DNA from: Piscinibacter sp. XHJ-5
Lineage (GTDB): Bacteria; Pseudomonadota; Gammaproteobacteria; Burkholderiales; Burkholderiaceae_C
Length of the DNA stretch: 64,000 nt
Reading direction: 5' to 3'
NCBI RefSeq assembly: GCF_029855045.1
Contig: NZ_CP123228.1
Coordinates: 3,658,001-3,722,000 of the forward strand
How positions within the stretch are numbered: the first letter of the stretch is position 1; each line of letters starts with the position of its first letter. The notes under the pieces were generated by a model that saw nothing but the letters and a program-made list of their open reading frames with translations, did not search any database and was not told the DNA's origin. Made by a program: the position numbers and the translations under genes. Positions 34,647 to 43,735 of the stretch are shown here, in pieces.

Positions 34647-35015
34647 GATGGCGGAGACGGGCCCGTTTTTCCAGCACGCGCCACGCCCGCGGCTCGACCT
34701 TGACCGGCTCCGAAGCACACGCCCTCGAAGCAGGTCGAGCGACGGGGCGCCGATCGTGCCTTCGGCAACAGGCCGAAGAGCCTCGATTGTTGCGCAAGCG
34801 CATACGCACACTTCGTAACTCCGGTCGTCACAAGTCGATCATGAACGCGCGCAGACGCCTGTCGACACTGCGGCGCCATGGAACTCACCCACCTTCCCTT
34901 GTCGCATATCGCGACCCTGGTACTGCACGCCATCACACGGAGAACCGAGACGCTGCCGCATCGCGTGCTGCGCCTGCACGGCGACCGCGCAGCGGGGCGG
35001 CCCGAGGATCGCCGG
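34647..35015. other. No recognisable gene (IS junction to GH74)
   Basis: This stretch follows the point where istB similarity stops and runs to the GH74 lipoprotein start. Open frames exist on both strands but show no protein family I recognise, and no clear promoter or terminator stands out. It probably contains IS debris plus the promoter of the glycosidase set. Confidence 0.5.
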
Positions 35016-37586
35016 ATGCACTTCGCGTGGCCGTGCCTGTCGGCCTGCCTCGTGGCGCTGCTGGCGGCCTGCGGCGGCGGAGGCGGCAGCGCCTCCACGG
35101 ACTCCCAGGCGACCGCGGCAGGGCCGTCTGCGCCGGCGGTCGTTCCGGCCACGCCATCGGGTGACAACGTGGCGGCCGGCAACCAGGGGACCCCGGCCAC
35201 GTCGACGGCACCCGCCACGCCGGCCGTTCCGGTCACACCGCCTGCCGGCACATCGACGGCACCCGGTGCCGCACCGGCCGCGCCAACCACGCCAACCACG
35301 CCAACCACGCCAACCACGCCAACCACGCCAACCACCCCAGTCACGCCAACCGCACCGGCCGCACCAACGGGCGCCAATGCAACGGGCGGCAGCGCGCAAG
35401 GCACTGCCTGGACCAACGCGAAGTTCGGCGGCGGTGGCTACGTCACCGGCCTCATCTTCCATCCGACGTCCGCGAACGTCCTGTACGCACGCACCGACGT
35501 CGGCGGTGCCTATCGCTGGAACCAGGCGACGATGGCCTGGGTGCCGATCACCGACGGGTTCAGCGGCCCCGAAAGCTTCCATCACGGTGTCGAGAGCATC
35601 GCGCTGGACCCGAACAACGACCGGCTCGTCTACATGGTCACGGGCATGTACAACTCGGCGGACGCCACCGCCCGCCTCTACACCTCGAGCGACCGCGGCG
35701 ACCATTGGACATACGTCGGCCTGCCGTTCTCCGCGGGTGGGAACAACAACGGCCGGGCCATCGGCGAACGCCTGATGGTCGACCCCAACAAGCCGTCGAC
35801 GCTGTTCTTCGGCTCGCGCACGGCCGGGCTGTGGAAGAGCACGGACTCGGGCACCACGTGGGCCCAGGTCACCTCGCTGTCGGCGACCAAGATGACGTCC
35901 GACCAGATCAATGCGGCGGGCGTGATGGGCGTCGAGCTGGTGGTCTACGACACCGGCACCAAGGGCACGGGCACGGCGACCCAGACCCTCTACGCCGCCA
36001 TCGCGCCCGACTACGTCAGCGTCGCCGGCCTGAGCTCGAACCTGTACAAGTCCACCAACGGCGGCGCATCTTGGACCGCAGTCTCGACGCCGGTGTCGGG
36101 CTATCACATCCCGCACATCGTGCGTGCGGCCGACGGCCAGTTGTACGTGGTGTTCACCCAGGGCGCCGGCCCGAGTTCCCCCGGTCCTGCCCGCCTGTAC
36201 AGGTTCGACGGCAGCAACTGGACCTTGCTCAACAGCAACGACTCCTCCGGCTATGGCGGCCTGTCTGTCCACGGCAGTGGCTCGAGCGCCCGCATTGCGC
36301 TGGGTGTAACGAACAGCTGGGGCAACTGGAGCGGGCAGAAGATCGTCCAGCTGTCCGACGACGGCGGCAGCACCTGGCGCGAAATCGCTGCCACCATGCC
36401 GCACACGCCGGCCGACGACGGCTTCTCCGGATGGATCGACGACGTCGAGATCGACCCGTCCAACCGCGACCACGTGCTGCACGTCTACGGCGGCGGCATC
36501 TGGGAAACGCGCAATGCCTCGTCGTCCACGCCGAGCTGGACCTTCGCCGTCGATGGCCTCGAGGAGACCTGTCCGCTGGCGCTCACCACGCCGCCGGCCG
36601 GAGCGCCGTACCGGGTGATCTACGGATCGGGTGACGTCGGCACGTGGGTCTACACGGACCTCGCGAAGAAGCCGACCCAAGGCCCCTACAACCAATGGAG
36701 CAACGGCAACTCGTCCGACGTGGCGTGGTCGGATCCGCTCTACATCGCCGGCGTCGGCGTGTTGAACAGCAGCGGCACCGGCACCGGCTTCTGGTCCGGC
36801 GACGGCGGCAAGACCTGGGCGACCTTCGCCACGTTCGCTCCCGGCGGCGCGGCCAACACGAGCGAAGCGTCGAACATCGCCGTCACCGCGCGCAACAAGG
36901 CGGTCTGGGCGCCGGCCGATTCGGTGCCGTCGTACACCACTGACAACGGCGCGACCTGGACGGCGACCAACCTGCCCGCGCTCAGCGTCATCGGCGGGTT
37001 CCCCCGCAGCTATCGCCTGGCCGCCGACCGCAAGAACCCGAACAAGGTCTATGCCTACGACTCGGGCGGTGCATGGTGGGGCACGGCAGGCAAGGTCTAC
37101 GTCTCGACGGATGGTGGACACACCTTCACGCTGAGCCAGGGCTCGGTGTCGGTGAACCTGCGCGCCAATCCCTTTGGGACCACCTCGCTGGCAGTCAACC
37201 CCAACGTCGAGGGCGACCTGTGGCTGGCCGACGGCAACGCCGTGTACCACTCGGTCGACTCGGGTGCGACCTGGACCAAGCTCAACAACTTCGCGTCCAT
37301 CTGGGGCAGCCGCCAGACCTGGCAGTGGCCGGACGCGCAGGGCGCCAGCGTCGTGGCGCTGGGCAAGGCCAAGAGTGGCGCCTCGTACTCCGCCGCGGTC
37401 TACGTGGTGGGCGTGATCAATGGCGTGTGGGGCGTGTACCGCTCCGACGACGCCGGCGCCACCTGGACACGCTTCAACGACGACGCACACCAGTTCGGCG
37501 GCTTCAGCCTGATGGCGGCCGATCAGAACGTCTATGGACGCGTCTACGCGGCCGGCGGCTGCCGGGGCATGTACTACAGCAACTGA
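35016..37586 (+). CDS. GH74-family xyloglucanase-type lipoprotein
   Basis: The start at 35016 is chosen because it gives a lipoprotein signal (FAWPCLSACLVALLAACGGG, lipobox LAAC). The product is 856 aa. A Thr/Pro linker of TTP repeats spans about residues 65-115. The catalytic part then shows the GH74 tandem beta-propeller: LYARTDVGGAYRW near 160 (the conserved catalytic Asp region), Asp-box motifs SDRGDHW, STDSGTTW, SDDGGSTW, SVDSGATW and SDDAGATW, and YGSGDVGTWVY near 540. GH74 enzymes cut xyloglucan backbones. It is first of three co-directional lipoprotein genes. An ATG at 34878 would bury the signal and is rejected. Confidence 0.88.
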   Translation: MHFAWPCLSACLVALLAACGGGGGSASTDSQATAAGPSAPAVVPATPSGDNVAAGNQGTPATSTAPATPAVPVTPPAGTSTAPGAAPAAPTTPTTPTTPTTPTTPTTPVTPTAPAAPTGANATGGSAQGTAWTNAKFGGGGYVTGLIFHPTSANVLYARTDVGGAYRWNQATMAWVPITDGFSGPESFHHGVESIALDPNNDRLVYMVTGMYNSADATARLYTSSDRGDHWTYVGLPFSAGGNNNGRAIGERLMVDPNKPSTLFFGSRTAGLWKSTDSGTTWAQVTSLSATKMTSDQINAAGVMGVELVVYDTGTKGTGTATQTLYAAIAPDYVSVAGLSSNLYKSTNGGASWTAVSTPVSGYHIPHIVRAADGQLYVVFTQGAGPSSPGPARLYRFDGSNWTLLNSNDSSGYGGLSVHGSGSSARIALGVTNSWGNWSGQKIVQLSDDGGSTWREIAATMPHTPADDGFSGWIDDVEIDPSNRDHVLHVYGGGIWETRNASSSTPSWTFAVDGLEETCPLALTTPPAGAPYRVIYGSGDVGTWVYTDLAKKPTQGPYNQWSNGNSSDVAWSDPLYIAGVGVLNSSGTGTGFWSGDGGKTWATFATFAPGGAANTSEASNIAVTARNKAVWAPADSVPSYTTDNGATWTATNLPALSVIGGFPRSYRLAADRKNPNKVYAYDSGGAWWGTAGKVYVSTDGGHTFTLSQGSVSVNLRANPFGTTSLAVNPNVEGDLWLADGNAVYHSVDSGATWTKLNNFASIWGSRQTWQWPDAQGASVVALGKAKSGASYSAAVYVVGVINGVWGVYRSDDAGATWTRFNDDAHQFGGFSLMAADQNVYGRVYAAGGCRGMYYSN
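35283..35336 (+). repeat. 9-bp tandem repeat encoding the (TTP)n linker
   Basis: The unit CCAACCACG is repeated six times (last copy with one change). It stays in frame, so slippage would lengthen or shorten the Thr-Thr-Pro linker between lipid anchor and GH74 domain without breaking the gene. Confidence 0.85.
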
Positions 37587-37651
37587 CGTCGAGGCCGCGT
37601 GCCCGGATGCGCGCGGCCCGACACAACGACTCGATCTGCACACAGGGACCC

Positions 37652-39028
37652 ATGCCGACTTTGACTCGTACCTGCTCCAGACCCCTTGCGACGACCTTGT
37701 TTGCTGCCGTGCTTGCTTCATGCGGCGGCGGATCGAACGGTTCGGGCGACGCTGCGGCGACAACGGCCAATGGGTCCTCGGCCAGCCCTGCGCCAACGCC
37801 CTCGTCGAATCCGGCGCCCGGTGCCGCGCCCAGCCCTGCACCTGCACCTGCACCTGCACCTGCACCTGCACCTGCACCTGCACCTGCACCTGCACCTGCA
37901 CCTGGACCTGGGGATGGGGCTGCGCCTGCACCCGGGGCTGCACCCGCTCCGGCACCTGGGGCGGCACCGTCGCCAGCATCGGCGCCTTCGATCAACACGT
38001 CGCTGGGCGTACCCAATCGACTCCTCGGCGGCCTGGGCGCCGGCAATCCGATCTCGGACATCACGAGCCAGCAGATCCACCCGGACATCATCGACACGTA
38101 CCTGGTCGGCGTGGGCAGCGGTTCATGGCCCACCTGGAACAGCCCCGACGGCGCCTACATCACCTATGTCTCCGCGAACGTCAAGGCGATCGGCGCGGTG
38201 CCCATGTTCACGCTGTACCAGATGGCCTCCAGGGGCGAAGGAAATCTGAGCGCCGTCAACGACCCGACCTTCATGGCCAGCTACTGGGCACAGGTCAAGT
38301 TGATGTACCAGAAGATCGGCGCGACGGGCCTGCCCACGCTGGTCAATCTGGAACCGGACTTCTGGGGCTTCGTGCTGACAGGCGCTCCCGGCGGCGACCC
38401 GACGAAAGTGCCGGCCCGCGTGAGCATGGTGACGGAATGCGCGAGCCAGCCGGATACCGCGGCCGGCCTCGCGGGATGCCTGTTGACGCTCGGGCGCACC
38501 TACGCGCCCAAGGCCAAGATCGGGTTCCCGCCGTCCTTCTGGGGACGCGATGCGACGACCGTCGGCAACTTCATGGCCAAGCTCGGTGCGGACAAGGCCG
38601 ACTTCATTGTCGGGCAGACCAGCGATCGTGATGCCGGCTGCTTTGAAGTCGCCTCGCCGGTAGCCGAGTGCGCGGGTCGTGGCGGCGGCCCGTTCTACTG
38701 GGACGAGAACAACGTCGCGACACCCAACTTCAAGCAGGACCTCGCGCAGTGGAGCGCCGTGCGAAGCATCCTCGGCAATCTGCCCATGCTGTTCTGGCAG
38801 ACCCCGATGGGCGTGCCCTCGGCGACTCCCGGCGGCACGCCCGGCCACTACCGCGACAACCACGTCCACTACATGCTCACGCACCCGACCGAGTACACCG
38901 CGGCGGGCGTGTTCGCGATCGTGTTCAGCGGAGGCGGTAGCACGTCGGCCAGCATCAACACCGATGGCGGGCAGTTCGCGCGCATGTTCCAGGCTTACGT
39001 GGCCAACCCGGCGCCGTATCCGCACTGA
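37652..39028 (+). CDS. Lipoprotein of unknown family with Ala-Pro linker; possible glycosidase
   Basis: From ATG 37652 (CAGGGACCC before it) the protein is 458 aa. It has a lipoprotein signal (LATTLFAAVLASCGGG, lipobox LASC), an Ala-Pro repeat linker to about residue 112, and a globular domain of about 345 aa. I do not recognise the family. Visible features are IGAVPMFTLYQMAS, LPTLVNLEPDFWGFVL near residue 235, PPSFWGRDATTVGNFMAKLG, and LPMLFWQTPMGVPSATPGG, alternating strand/helix blocks that suggest a TIM-barrel. The Glu in LEPDFWG is placed like an acid/base residue. Position between GH74 and GH30 genes suggests carbohydrate binding or hydrolysis, but that is inference. Confidence 0.7.
   Translation: MPTLTRTCSRPLATTLFAAVLASCGGGSNGSGDAAATTANGSSASPAPTPSSNPAPGAAPSPAPAPAPAPAPAPAPAPAPAPAPGPGDGAAPAPGAAPAPAPGAAPSPASAPSINTSLGVPNRLLGGLGAGNPISDITSQQIHPDIIDTYLVGVGSGSWPTWNSPDGAYITYVSANVKAIGAVPMFTLYQMASRGEGNLSAVNDPTFMASYWAQVKLMYQKIGATGLPTLVNLEPDFWGFVLTGAPGGDPTKVPARVSMVTECASQPDTAAGLAGCLLTLGRTYAPKAKIGFPPSFWGRDATTVGNFMAKLGADKADFIVGQTSDRDAGCFEVASPVAECAGRGGGPFYWDENNVATPNFKQDLAQWSAVRSILGNLPMLFWQTPMGVPSATPGGTPGHYRDNHVHYMLTHPTEYTAAGVFAIVFSGGGSTSASINTDGGQFARMFQAYVANPAPYPH
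37835..37900 (+). repeat. 6-bp tandem repeat (CCTGCA) encoding an Ala-Pro linker
   Basis: Eleven perfect copies of CCTGCA run without interruption and encode alternating Pro and Ala. Copy-number change keeps the frame and only alters the length of the spacer between the lipid anchor and the globular domain. Confidence 0.9.
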
Positions 39029-39176
39029 GCGGATCGAACATTGCGGCCTGCGCCCACACTGATCGGTGGTCCTCGGGGGTGACCGACTTCCTCGAAACGC
39101 AGCCGTTTGAAAGAGCAAGCCTCAGGTCGTTCGTAAGCTGAATCGTTTGCTCTCTCCTCACCTGCAGATCAGAAAA

Positions 39177-41405
39177 ATGAACAAGTCCTCCGTCGTTCGG
39201 TCGTCGTCGCTCCCATGGGCAACCCATTCAAAAGCCCATGGCGCGCGGCTTGCCATCATCGGCCTGCTGAGCACGTTGGTCGCGGCCTGCGGCGGTGCCT
39301 CATCCGGCGCCTCGGCAGACGCGCCCGTGTCAGACACGTCTGCCGCGCCCACATCCGCACCTGCACCCACATCCAATCCACCCACACCTGCTGCGCCTGC
39401 TGCGCCTGCTGCACCCGCTGCACCCGCTGCACCCGCTGCACCCGCTGCACCCGCTGCACCCGCTGCACCCGCTGCACCCGCTGCACCCGCTGCACCTGCC
39501 GCACCTGCCGCACCCGCTGCACCTGCCGCACCTGCGGCACCCGCTGCACCTGCCGCACCTGCCGCACCCGCTGCACCTGCCGCACCTGCGGCACCCGCTG
39601 CACCTGCCGCACCTGCGGCACCTGCTGCACCTGCCGCACCTGCACCTGGATCCGTCGCCATTGCGTGGCCCGATCCCGCATCGATTGAATGGGGCACGGC
39701 ACTCAGCTCGGCGCAGTTGAACGCACGATCGAGCGTTCCCGGCACCTTCACCTATTCGCCGGCAGCGGGAACGAAGCTCGAGGTCGGAGTCCGGTCGCTG
39801 TCGGTGACGTTCACGCCGCAGGACAAGATCCGGTATGCGACGAGTACCGCCGCGCGGACGCTGACGGTCAACAAGGCCGAGCCGCCGGTCCGCTGGGATT
39901 ACCCCTCGGCCGCGCTCCAGGGTTCCGCACTGACGGCCGCGCAGATCACGACGGCGCCGTACGCGCTCTACGGCATCCGAGGCAGAGCCGATCCGGCGTC
40001 CTACATGACCGTGGACGGCAAACCGCTGAGCGCGGCGACGGCCAGCGCCGCCGGGACCGCCATCATTCAAGCCACGTTCGTTCCCACGGACAGTGCGCAC
40101 TACAGGTCGGCTACCGTCAGCACGGCGCTGACCGTCACGCCCGCTTCGAACACGGCGGCCATCGACTTCGGTGTTCCCAAGCAAACGATTCGTGGATTCG
40201 GCGGCTCGGCCGCCTGGTACTACAGCAAGATGTCGGACGGTCGCCTGAATGTGCTGTTCGGCACCGGCCTCGCCGACAGTCTCGGATTGAGCATTCTCCG
40301 GCTGCGGATCGCGCCGGCCGACTGGAACGCGTCCACACAGACTGCCGACACGAGCCAATGGTCCGCGGAGCTCGACAACGGCGCGGCCGCCCAGGCACGC
40401 GGCGCCATCGTCTTTGCCACGCCTTGGTCACCGCCGGCGAGCATGAAGATCGTCAACACGGATCGCAGCAATCCTTTGTACAGCGGGCGCCTGGATCCTG
40501 CGATGTACGCGAACTACGCCAAGTACCTGAACGCCTACATCCGGTATGCCGCCAGCCGCAATGTGAATCTGTACGCCGTGTCGCTCCAGAACGAGCCGGA
40601 CTGGGATCCCCAAACCTATGAATCCTGCCTGTGGAGCGCCGATGAAATGAAGTCCTGGGCCGGCGCCTACGGCGCGAGCGCGATCTCCGGCACGCCCACC
40701 AAGCTCATGGCGCCGGAATCCTTCTACTTCTCGCAGGCAACCACCGACACGCTGCTCGCGGACCCCAAGGCCGCCGGCAACATCGGGATCGTCGGCGGAC
40801 ACCTGTACGGAGGCGCCGCGAGCTACCCCGGATCGGCCGCGAAGCTCGGCAAGGAAGTTTGGATGACCGAGCACTTCCTGGACTCGGTCAACAAATCCGA
40901 CGCCAAGTCTTCCTGGCTCACCAGCATCGACGATGCGATGGCCATCGCGAAGGAAATCCACGACGGCTTGACGCTGTCGCAGTACAACGCATACGTCCAT
41001 TGGTGGCTCGTCAATTCCAACGACTCGACGCCGACCGGCTTGATCGGCACGAACGACACGCCGACCTATTTCGGGATCGGCATGAAGCACTACTCGTATT
41101 TCATTCGTCCGGGCTACGTTCGCTACGACACCACCTCGCTCCCGCAGAAAGGCGTGCGCGTTTCCGCGTTCGGGACGCCGTCGGGCGCCGCCGACAACAA
41201 GGCGGTGGTGGTGCTCGTGAACGAGAACGCCGTCGACGTGAACCTCTCGGCATCGATCAATCCCGCGAGTCGCGCGTTGACCGCCTTGACGCCCTACCGC
41301 ACGACCGCGACCGCGACGTTCGAGCGGCAGCCGGCCATCGGCGTGAGCGGCAATGCGTTCACCGTCCTGCTACCGGCCAAGAGCATCACGACCTTGGTGA
41401 ACTGA
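39177..41405 (+). CDS. GH30-family (xylanase/glucanase-type) lipoprotein with long Ala-Pro linker
   Basis: From ATG 39177 the protein is 742 aa: a lipoprotein signal (LAIIGLLSTLVAACGG, lipobox VAAC), a very long PAA repeat linker (about residues 62-158), two Ig-like MBG-type domains (ALSSAQLNARSSVPGTFTYS; LTAAQITTAPYALYGIRG) to about 320, and a GH30 catalytic domain opening TIRGFGGSAAWYYSKMSDG. The acid/base Glu is in YAVSLQNEPDWDPQTYE and the nucleophile Glu in VWMTEHFLDS; a C-terminal beta-domain (KAVVVLVNENAVDVNLS) completes the GH30 pattern. The NEPDW and HWWLVN elements resemble glucuronoxylanase GH30_8. It would act on xylan-type polymers at the cell surface. Confidence 0.88.
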   Translation: MNKSSVVRSSSLPWATHSKAHGARLAIIGLLSTLVAACGGASSGASADAPVSDTSAAPTSAPAPTSNPPTPAAPAAPAAPAAPAAPAAPAAPAAPAAPAAPAAPAAPAAPAAPAAPAAPAAPAAPAAPAAPAAPAAPAAPAAPAAPAAPAAPAAPAPGSVAIAWPDPASIEWGTALSSAQLNARSSVPGTFTYSPAAGTKLEVGVRSLSVTFTPQDKIRYATSTAARTLTVNKAEPPVRWDYPSAALQGSALTAAQITTAPYALYGIRGRADPASYMTVDGKPLSAATASAAGTAIIQATFVPTDSAHYRSATVSTALTVTPASNTAAIDFGVPKQTIRGFGGSAAWYYSKMSDGRLNVLFGTGLADSLGLSILRLRIAPADWNASTQTADTSQWSAELDNGAAAQARGAIVFATPWSPPASMKIVNTDRSNPLYSGRLDPAMYANYAKYLNAYIRYAASRNVNLYAVSLQNEPDWDPQTYESCLWSADEMKSWAGAYGASAISGTPTKLMAPESFYFSQATTDTLLADPKAAGNIGIVGGHLYGGAASYPGSAAKLGKEVWMTEHFLDSVNKSDAKSSWLTSIDDAMAIAKEIHDGLTLSQYNAYVHWWLVNSNDSTPTGLIGTNDTPTYFGIGMKHYSYFIRPGYVRYDTTSLPQKGVRVSAFGTPSGAADNKAVVVLVNENAVDVNLSASINPASRALTALTPYRTTATATFERQPAIGVSGNAFTVLLPAKSITTLVN
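39387..39645 (+). repeat. 9-bp tandem repeat array encoding (PAA)n
   Basis: Roughly 28 copies of a 9-base unit of the form CTGCACCCG, with C/T and A/G variants, encode Pro-Ala-Ala. It contains a perfect inner run of CTGCACCCG copies near 39410-39490 and a more diverged second half with CTGCACCTG, suggesting older and newer expansions. The opposite strand also stays open through the array, which is a by-product of the repeat. Confidence 0.88.
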
Positions 41406-41488
41406 AAGCCGGCGCGGACGGGTTCGGCGTGCCGGAGCCGCGCTTTCGTGCGCAATCCTGCACGGTTTCGATTCGCCGTTATCGGGCG

Positions 41489-41650
41489 ATGATGATTGCG
41501 CCGGAATGCCGCCGCTACGGTGTCGCGTTCGACGAGCTGGAACGGCGCCGCCTCGAGGCGCTGGAGCCGGGCATCACGCAGCTCGAGTGGGGCCCGAACG
41601 GCGAGGTGCTGATGCCAGGCCATCTGCCGACGCGCCCGGGCGAGTTGTGA
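41489..41650 (+). CDS. Possible small protein, 53 aa
   Basis: A short frame starting MMIAPECRRYGVAFDELERR and ending with GEVLMPGHLPTRPGEL has GC-rich third positions like the neighbouring genes. In-frame codons extend upstream to near the GH30 stop without a good start. I recognise no family. It may be a small cytoplasmic protein or the tail of a decayed gene; the lack of a visible ribosome site keeps confidence low. Confidence 0.25.
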   Translation: MMIAPECRRYGVAFDELERRRLEALEPGITQLEWGPNGEVLMPGHLPTRPGEL

Positions 41651-41788
41651 GCCAGCCACGGTGCAACCGCCACAACCATTGCCGAGCTGTCTCGCAACGG
41701 CACCTCCTTCGACGCATGGAAAAGGTCGGCATTCCTTGCCCGCGCGCAGAATGCACGTCAAACCACCGGCAGAGAGAGGAAATTCATC

Positions 41789-41932
41789 ATTCTGGACAGC
41801 AAGGCCACTGGCGCGGAGACCATTGCCGCATTGGCGCTTGCCACACTGGTTCTGGGCGTCGTCTACTGGCTGCTTCGCGAGCGCGAGGATCGCCTGCCGA
41901 AGATCCGTGGCACGGGGCTGGGAAGTGAGTGA
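41789..41932 (+). CDS. Possible small single-pass membrane protein, 47 aa
   Basis: A frame after AGAGAGGAAA encodes one hydrophobic helix (AALALATLVLGVVYWLL) followed by a basic/acidic tail (REREDRLPKIRGTGLG). The topology is that of a small membrane peptide with a cytoplasmic C-terminus. No ATG/GTG/TTG lies in frame at the right place; an ATT at 41789 would have to be the start, which is rare. It may therefore be the remains of a longer protein. Confidence 0.25.
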   Translation: MLDSKATGAETIAALALATLVLGVVYWLLREREDRLPKIRGTGLGSE

Positions 41933-42283
41933 CAGGGCCCAGCGCTGCTCCGCACAGACGGCGGCTCTCAGGCAGGTGCCTTGATCGAGGCTGCGAAATC
42001 ATCGGCTCGGGTAGCCCATCGTTGGGAGGCGGCTCTGTGGCGTTGAGTCGTGCGATTTGTAAGACCGCAGTGGGTCGCTCGCGTCTTGAATGGCCCGCTA
42101 CCGGAGCACGTCAGCTGTACGAGGTACGGCGGTCGTAGGACCTCCACGAGACGGTTCACGCCGCATCGGCGACCGCTTCTCCACCGCTCGAACTCGCGCT
42201 CCCGACCAGAGCGGGTATTGCACCGATCCATTCAACCGCCGCAAAGCTGGCGTTTGCGCCAGAGCCGAGGCAAGCCGCCGTGG
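41933..42283. other. No gene recognised between the glycosidase and lipid clusters
   Basis: Neither strand shows a protein family here. No clear terminator hairpin is visible even though transcription from both sides converges on this region. Confidence 0.5.
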
Positions 42284-43735
42284 TCAGTGGGTCCTGCCAA
42301 GATAGAAGCGCATGGACAGCCGCTGCACCACGTTCCCATACGGCGGATAGAACAGCCCGATCGGGAACCAGCGGTGCCTCTTGAATACGGACTTGGCGTG
42401 CGACAGCTCGCGAAAGCCTTCTTCGCCGTGATAGGTTCCCATGCCCGAATTTCCGATGCCGCCGAACGGCAGGTCGTGCTGGAAGACATGCCAGCCCCAA
42501 TCGTTGAGCGTCACGCCCCCGGCATGCGTCTCCTTGAGCACGCGCGCTTCCTCGGCAGTGCTCAGGCCGAAGGCGTAAAGCGACAGCGGCCGCTCGCCAC
42601 TGCGCACCCGCGCCATCGCGTCGTCCAGACGGTCGTACTCCAGCACCGGCAGGATCGGTCCGAAGATCTCTTCCTGCATCAGCTGCATGCTGTCGTTCAC
42701 ATCGGTCACTACCGTCAGCGCCATCTGGCGCCCTGCGGCGGCAGCATCGCCGCATGACAGCAGCGTCGCTCCCTTGCTTCGTGCATCGTCGAGCAGATGG
42801 CGCAGCCGCGCGGCATGCCGTTCGGTGATGATGCTGGTGTATTCGGCGTTGCCGTGCACGCTCGGGTACAGCTTGCCGAATGCATCGCGCACCGCGGCCG
42901 CGAACTCTGCCGCTTTTCCGCGTGGCACGAGCGCGTAGTCGGGTGCAACGCAGATCTGCCCGGCATTGAACGCCTTTCCGTGTGCGATGCGCAGCGCTGC
43001 ATCGCGCAGGTCGGCGCCGATGCCGACGATCGCGGGCGACTTTCCTCCGAGCTCCAGCGTCACCGGGGTGAGGTTCTCGGACGCTGCGCGCATGACCTCG
43101 CGGCCGACGCGCGGCGAACCGGTGAACACCAAGTGGTTGAACGGCAATGCATTGAAGGCCTGCGCGGCATCGACCGCGCCACCGCATACCGCGACTTCGT
43201 CTTCCGCAAAGCATTCACCCAGCATCGTGCGCAAGAGCGCGGTGGTGCGCGGCGAAAACTCCGAGACCTTGATCATCGCCCGGTTGCCCGCCGCCAATGC
43301 CGCGATCAGCGGGCCGAGGGTCAGGTAGAGCGGGAAGTTCCAGGTGCCGATGATGCCGACCACGCCTTTCGGCTGATATTCGACCCTGGCGCTGTTGGTC
43401 AGGAACAGCAGCTCGGTGCTGCGCCGACGCGGCTTCATCCAGCCGCGCAGGTGCGACAGCGCATGCCGCGCCTCGAGGATCGGCCCCATCACCTCGACCA
43501 GCTTGGTCTCGGCGCCGGCGCGCACGCCAAAATCGGCGTTCACTGCGGTCACGATGGCATCCTGGTGCCGGCGCAACGCATCGATCAGGCGGCGCAGCTT
43601 GGCCTTGCGCGCTGCAAGGTCGGGATACGGCATCGCCTCGAACGCGCTGTGCTGCAGATCGAAGAGACGGCGCATGCGCGCGATCTCGTCGGCCTCGATC
43701 ACGTTTCCTTCAACGGCTGTCAGGACGGTACTCAT
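42284..43735 (-). CDS. Coniferyl-aldehyde-dehydrogenase-type (long-chain) aldehyde dehydrogenase
   Basis: The 483-aa protein is a class-3-like aldehyde dehydrogenase. It shows GVVGIIGTWNFPLYLTLGPL near residue 118, VFTGSPRVGREVM, LELGGKSPAIV with the general-base Glu, and FNAGQICVAPDYALV with the catalytic Cys. A hydrophobic, positively charged C-terminus (FPIGLFYPPYG..RFYLGR) is typical of forms that meet membranes. CalB-type enzymes oxidise coniferyl and long-chain aldehydes. Its ATG overlaps the stop of the GMC oxidase gene, so alcohol and aldehyde oxidation are coupled; this favours a fatty-aldehyde role over lignin aldehydes. Confidence 0.88.
   Translation of the reverse strand: MSTVLTAVEGNVIEADEIARMRRLFDLQHSAFEAMPYPDLAARKAKLRRLIDALRRHQDAIVTAVNADFGVRAGAETKLVEVMGPILEARHALSHLRGWMKPRRRSTELLFLTNSARVEYQPKGVVGIIGTWNFPLYLTLGPLIAALAAGNRAMIKVSEFSPRTTALLRTMLGECFAEDEVAVCGGAVDAAQAFNALPFNHLVFTGSPRVGREVMRAASENLTPVTLELGGKSPAIVGIGADLRDAALRIAHGKAFNAGQICVAPDYALVPRGKAAEFAAAVRDAFGKLYPSVHGNAEYTSIITERHAARLRHLLDDARSKGATLLSCGDAAAAGRQMALTVVTDVNDSMQLMQEEIFGPILPVLEYDRLDDAMARVRSGERPLSLYAFGLSTAEEARVLKETHAGGVTLNDWGWHVFQHDLPFGGIGNSGMGTYHGEEGFRELSHAKSVFKRHRWFPIGLFYPPYGNVVQRLSMRFYLGRTH

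Noticed and set aside
37835..37900. Tandem repeats as a CRISPR array or replication origin iterons
   Set aside because: The repeats are directly adjoining, without spacers, are in frame within a lipoprotein gene and encode a linker.
34839..37979. 1046-codon minus-strand open frame opposite the GH74 gene, including a Val-Gln repeat run
   Set aside because: The repeat is just the complement of the Ala-Pro-coding array and the rest is antisense to a beta-propeller enzyme.
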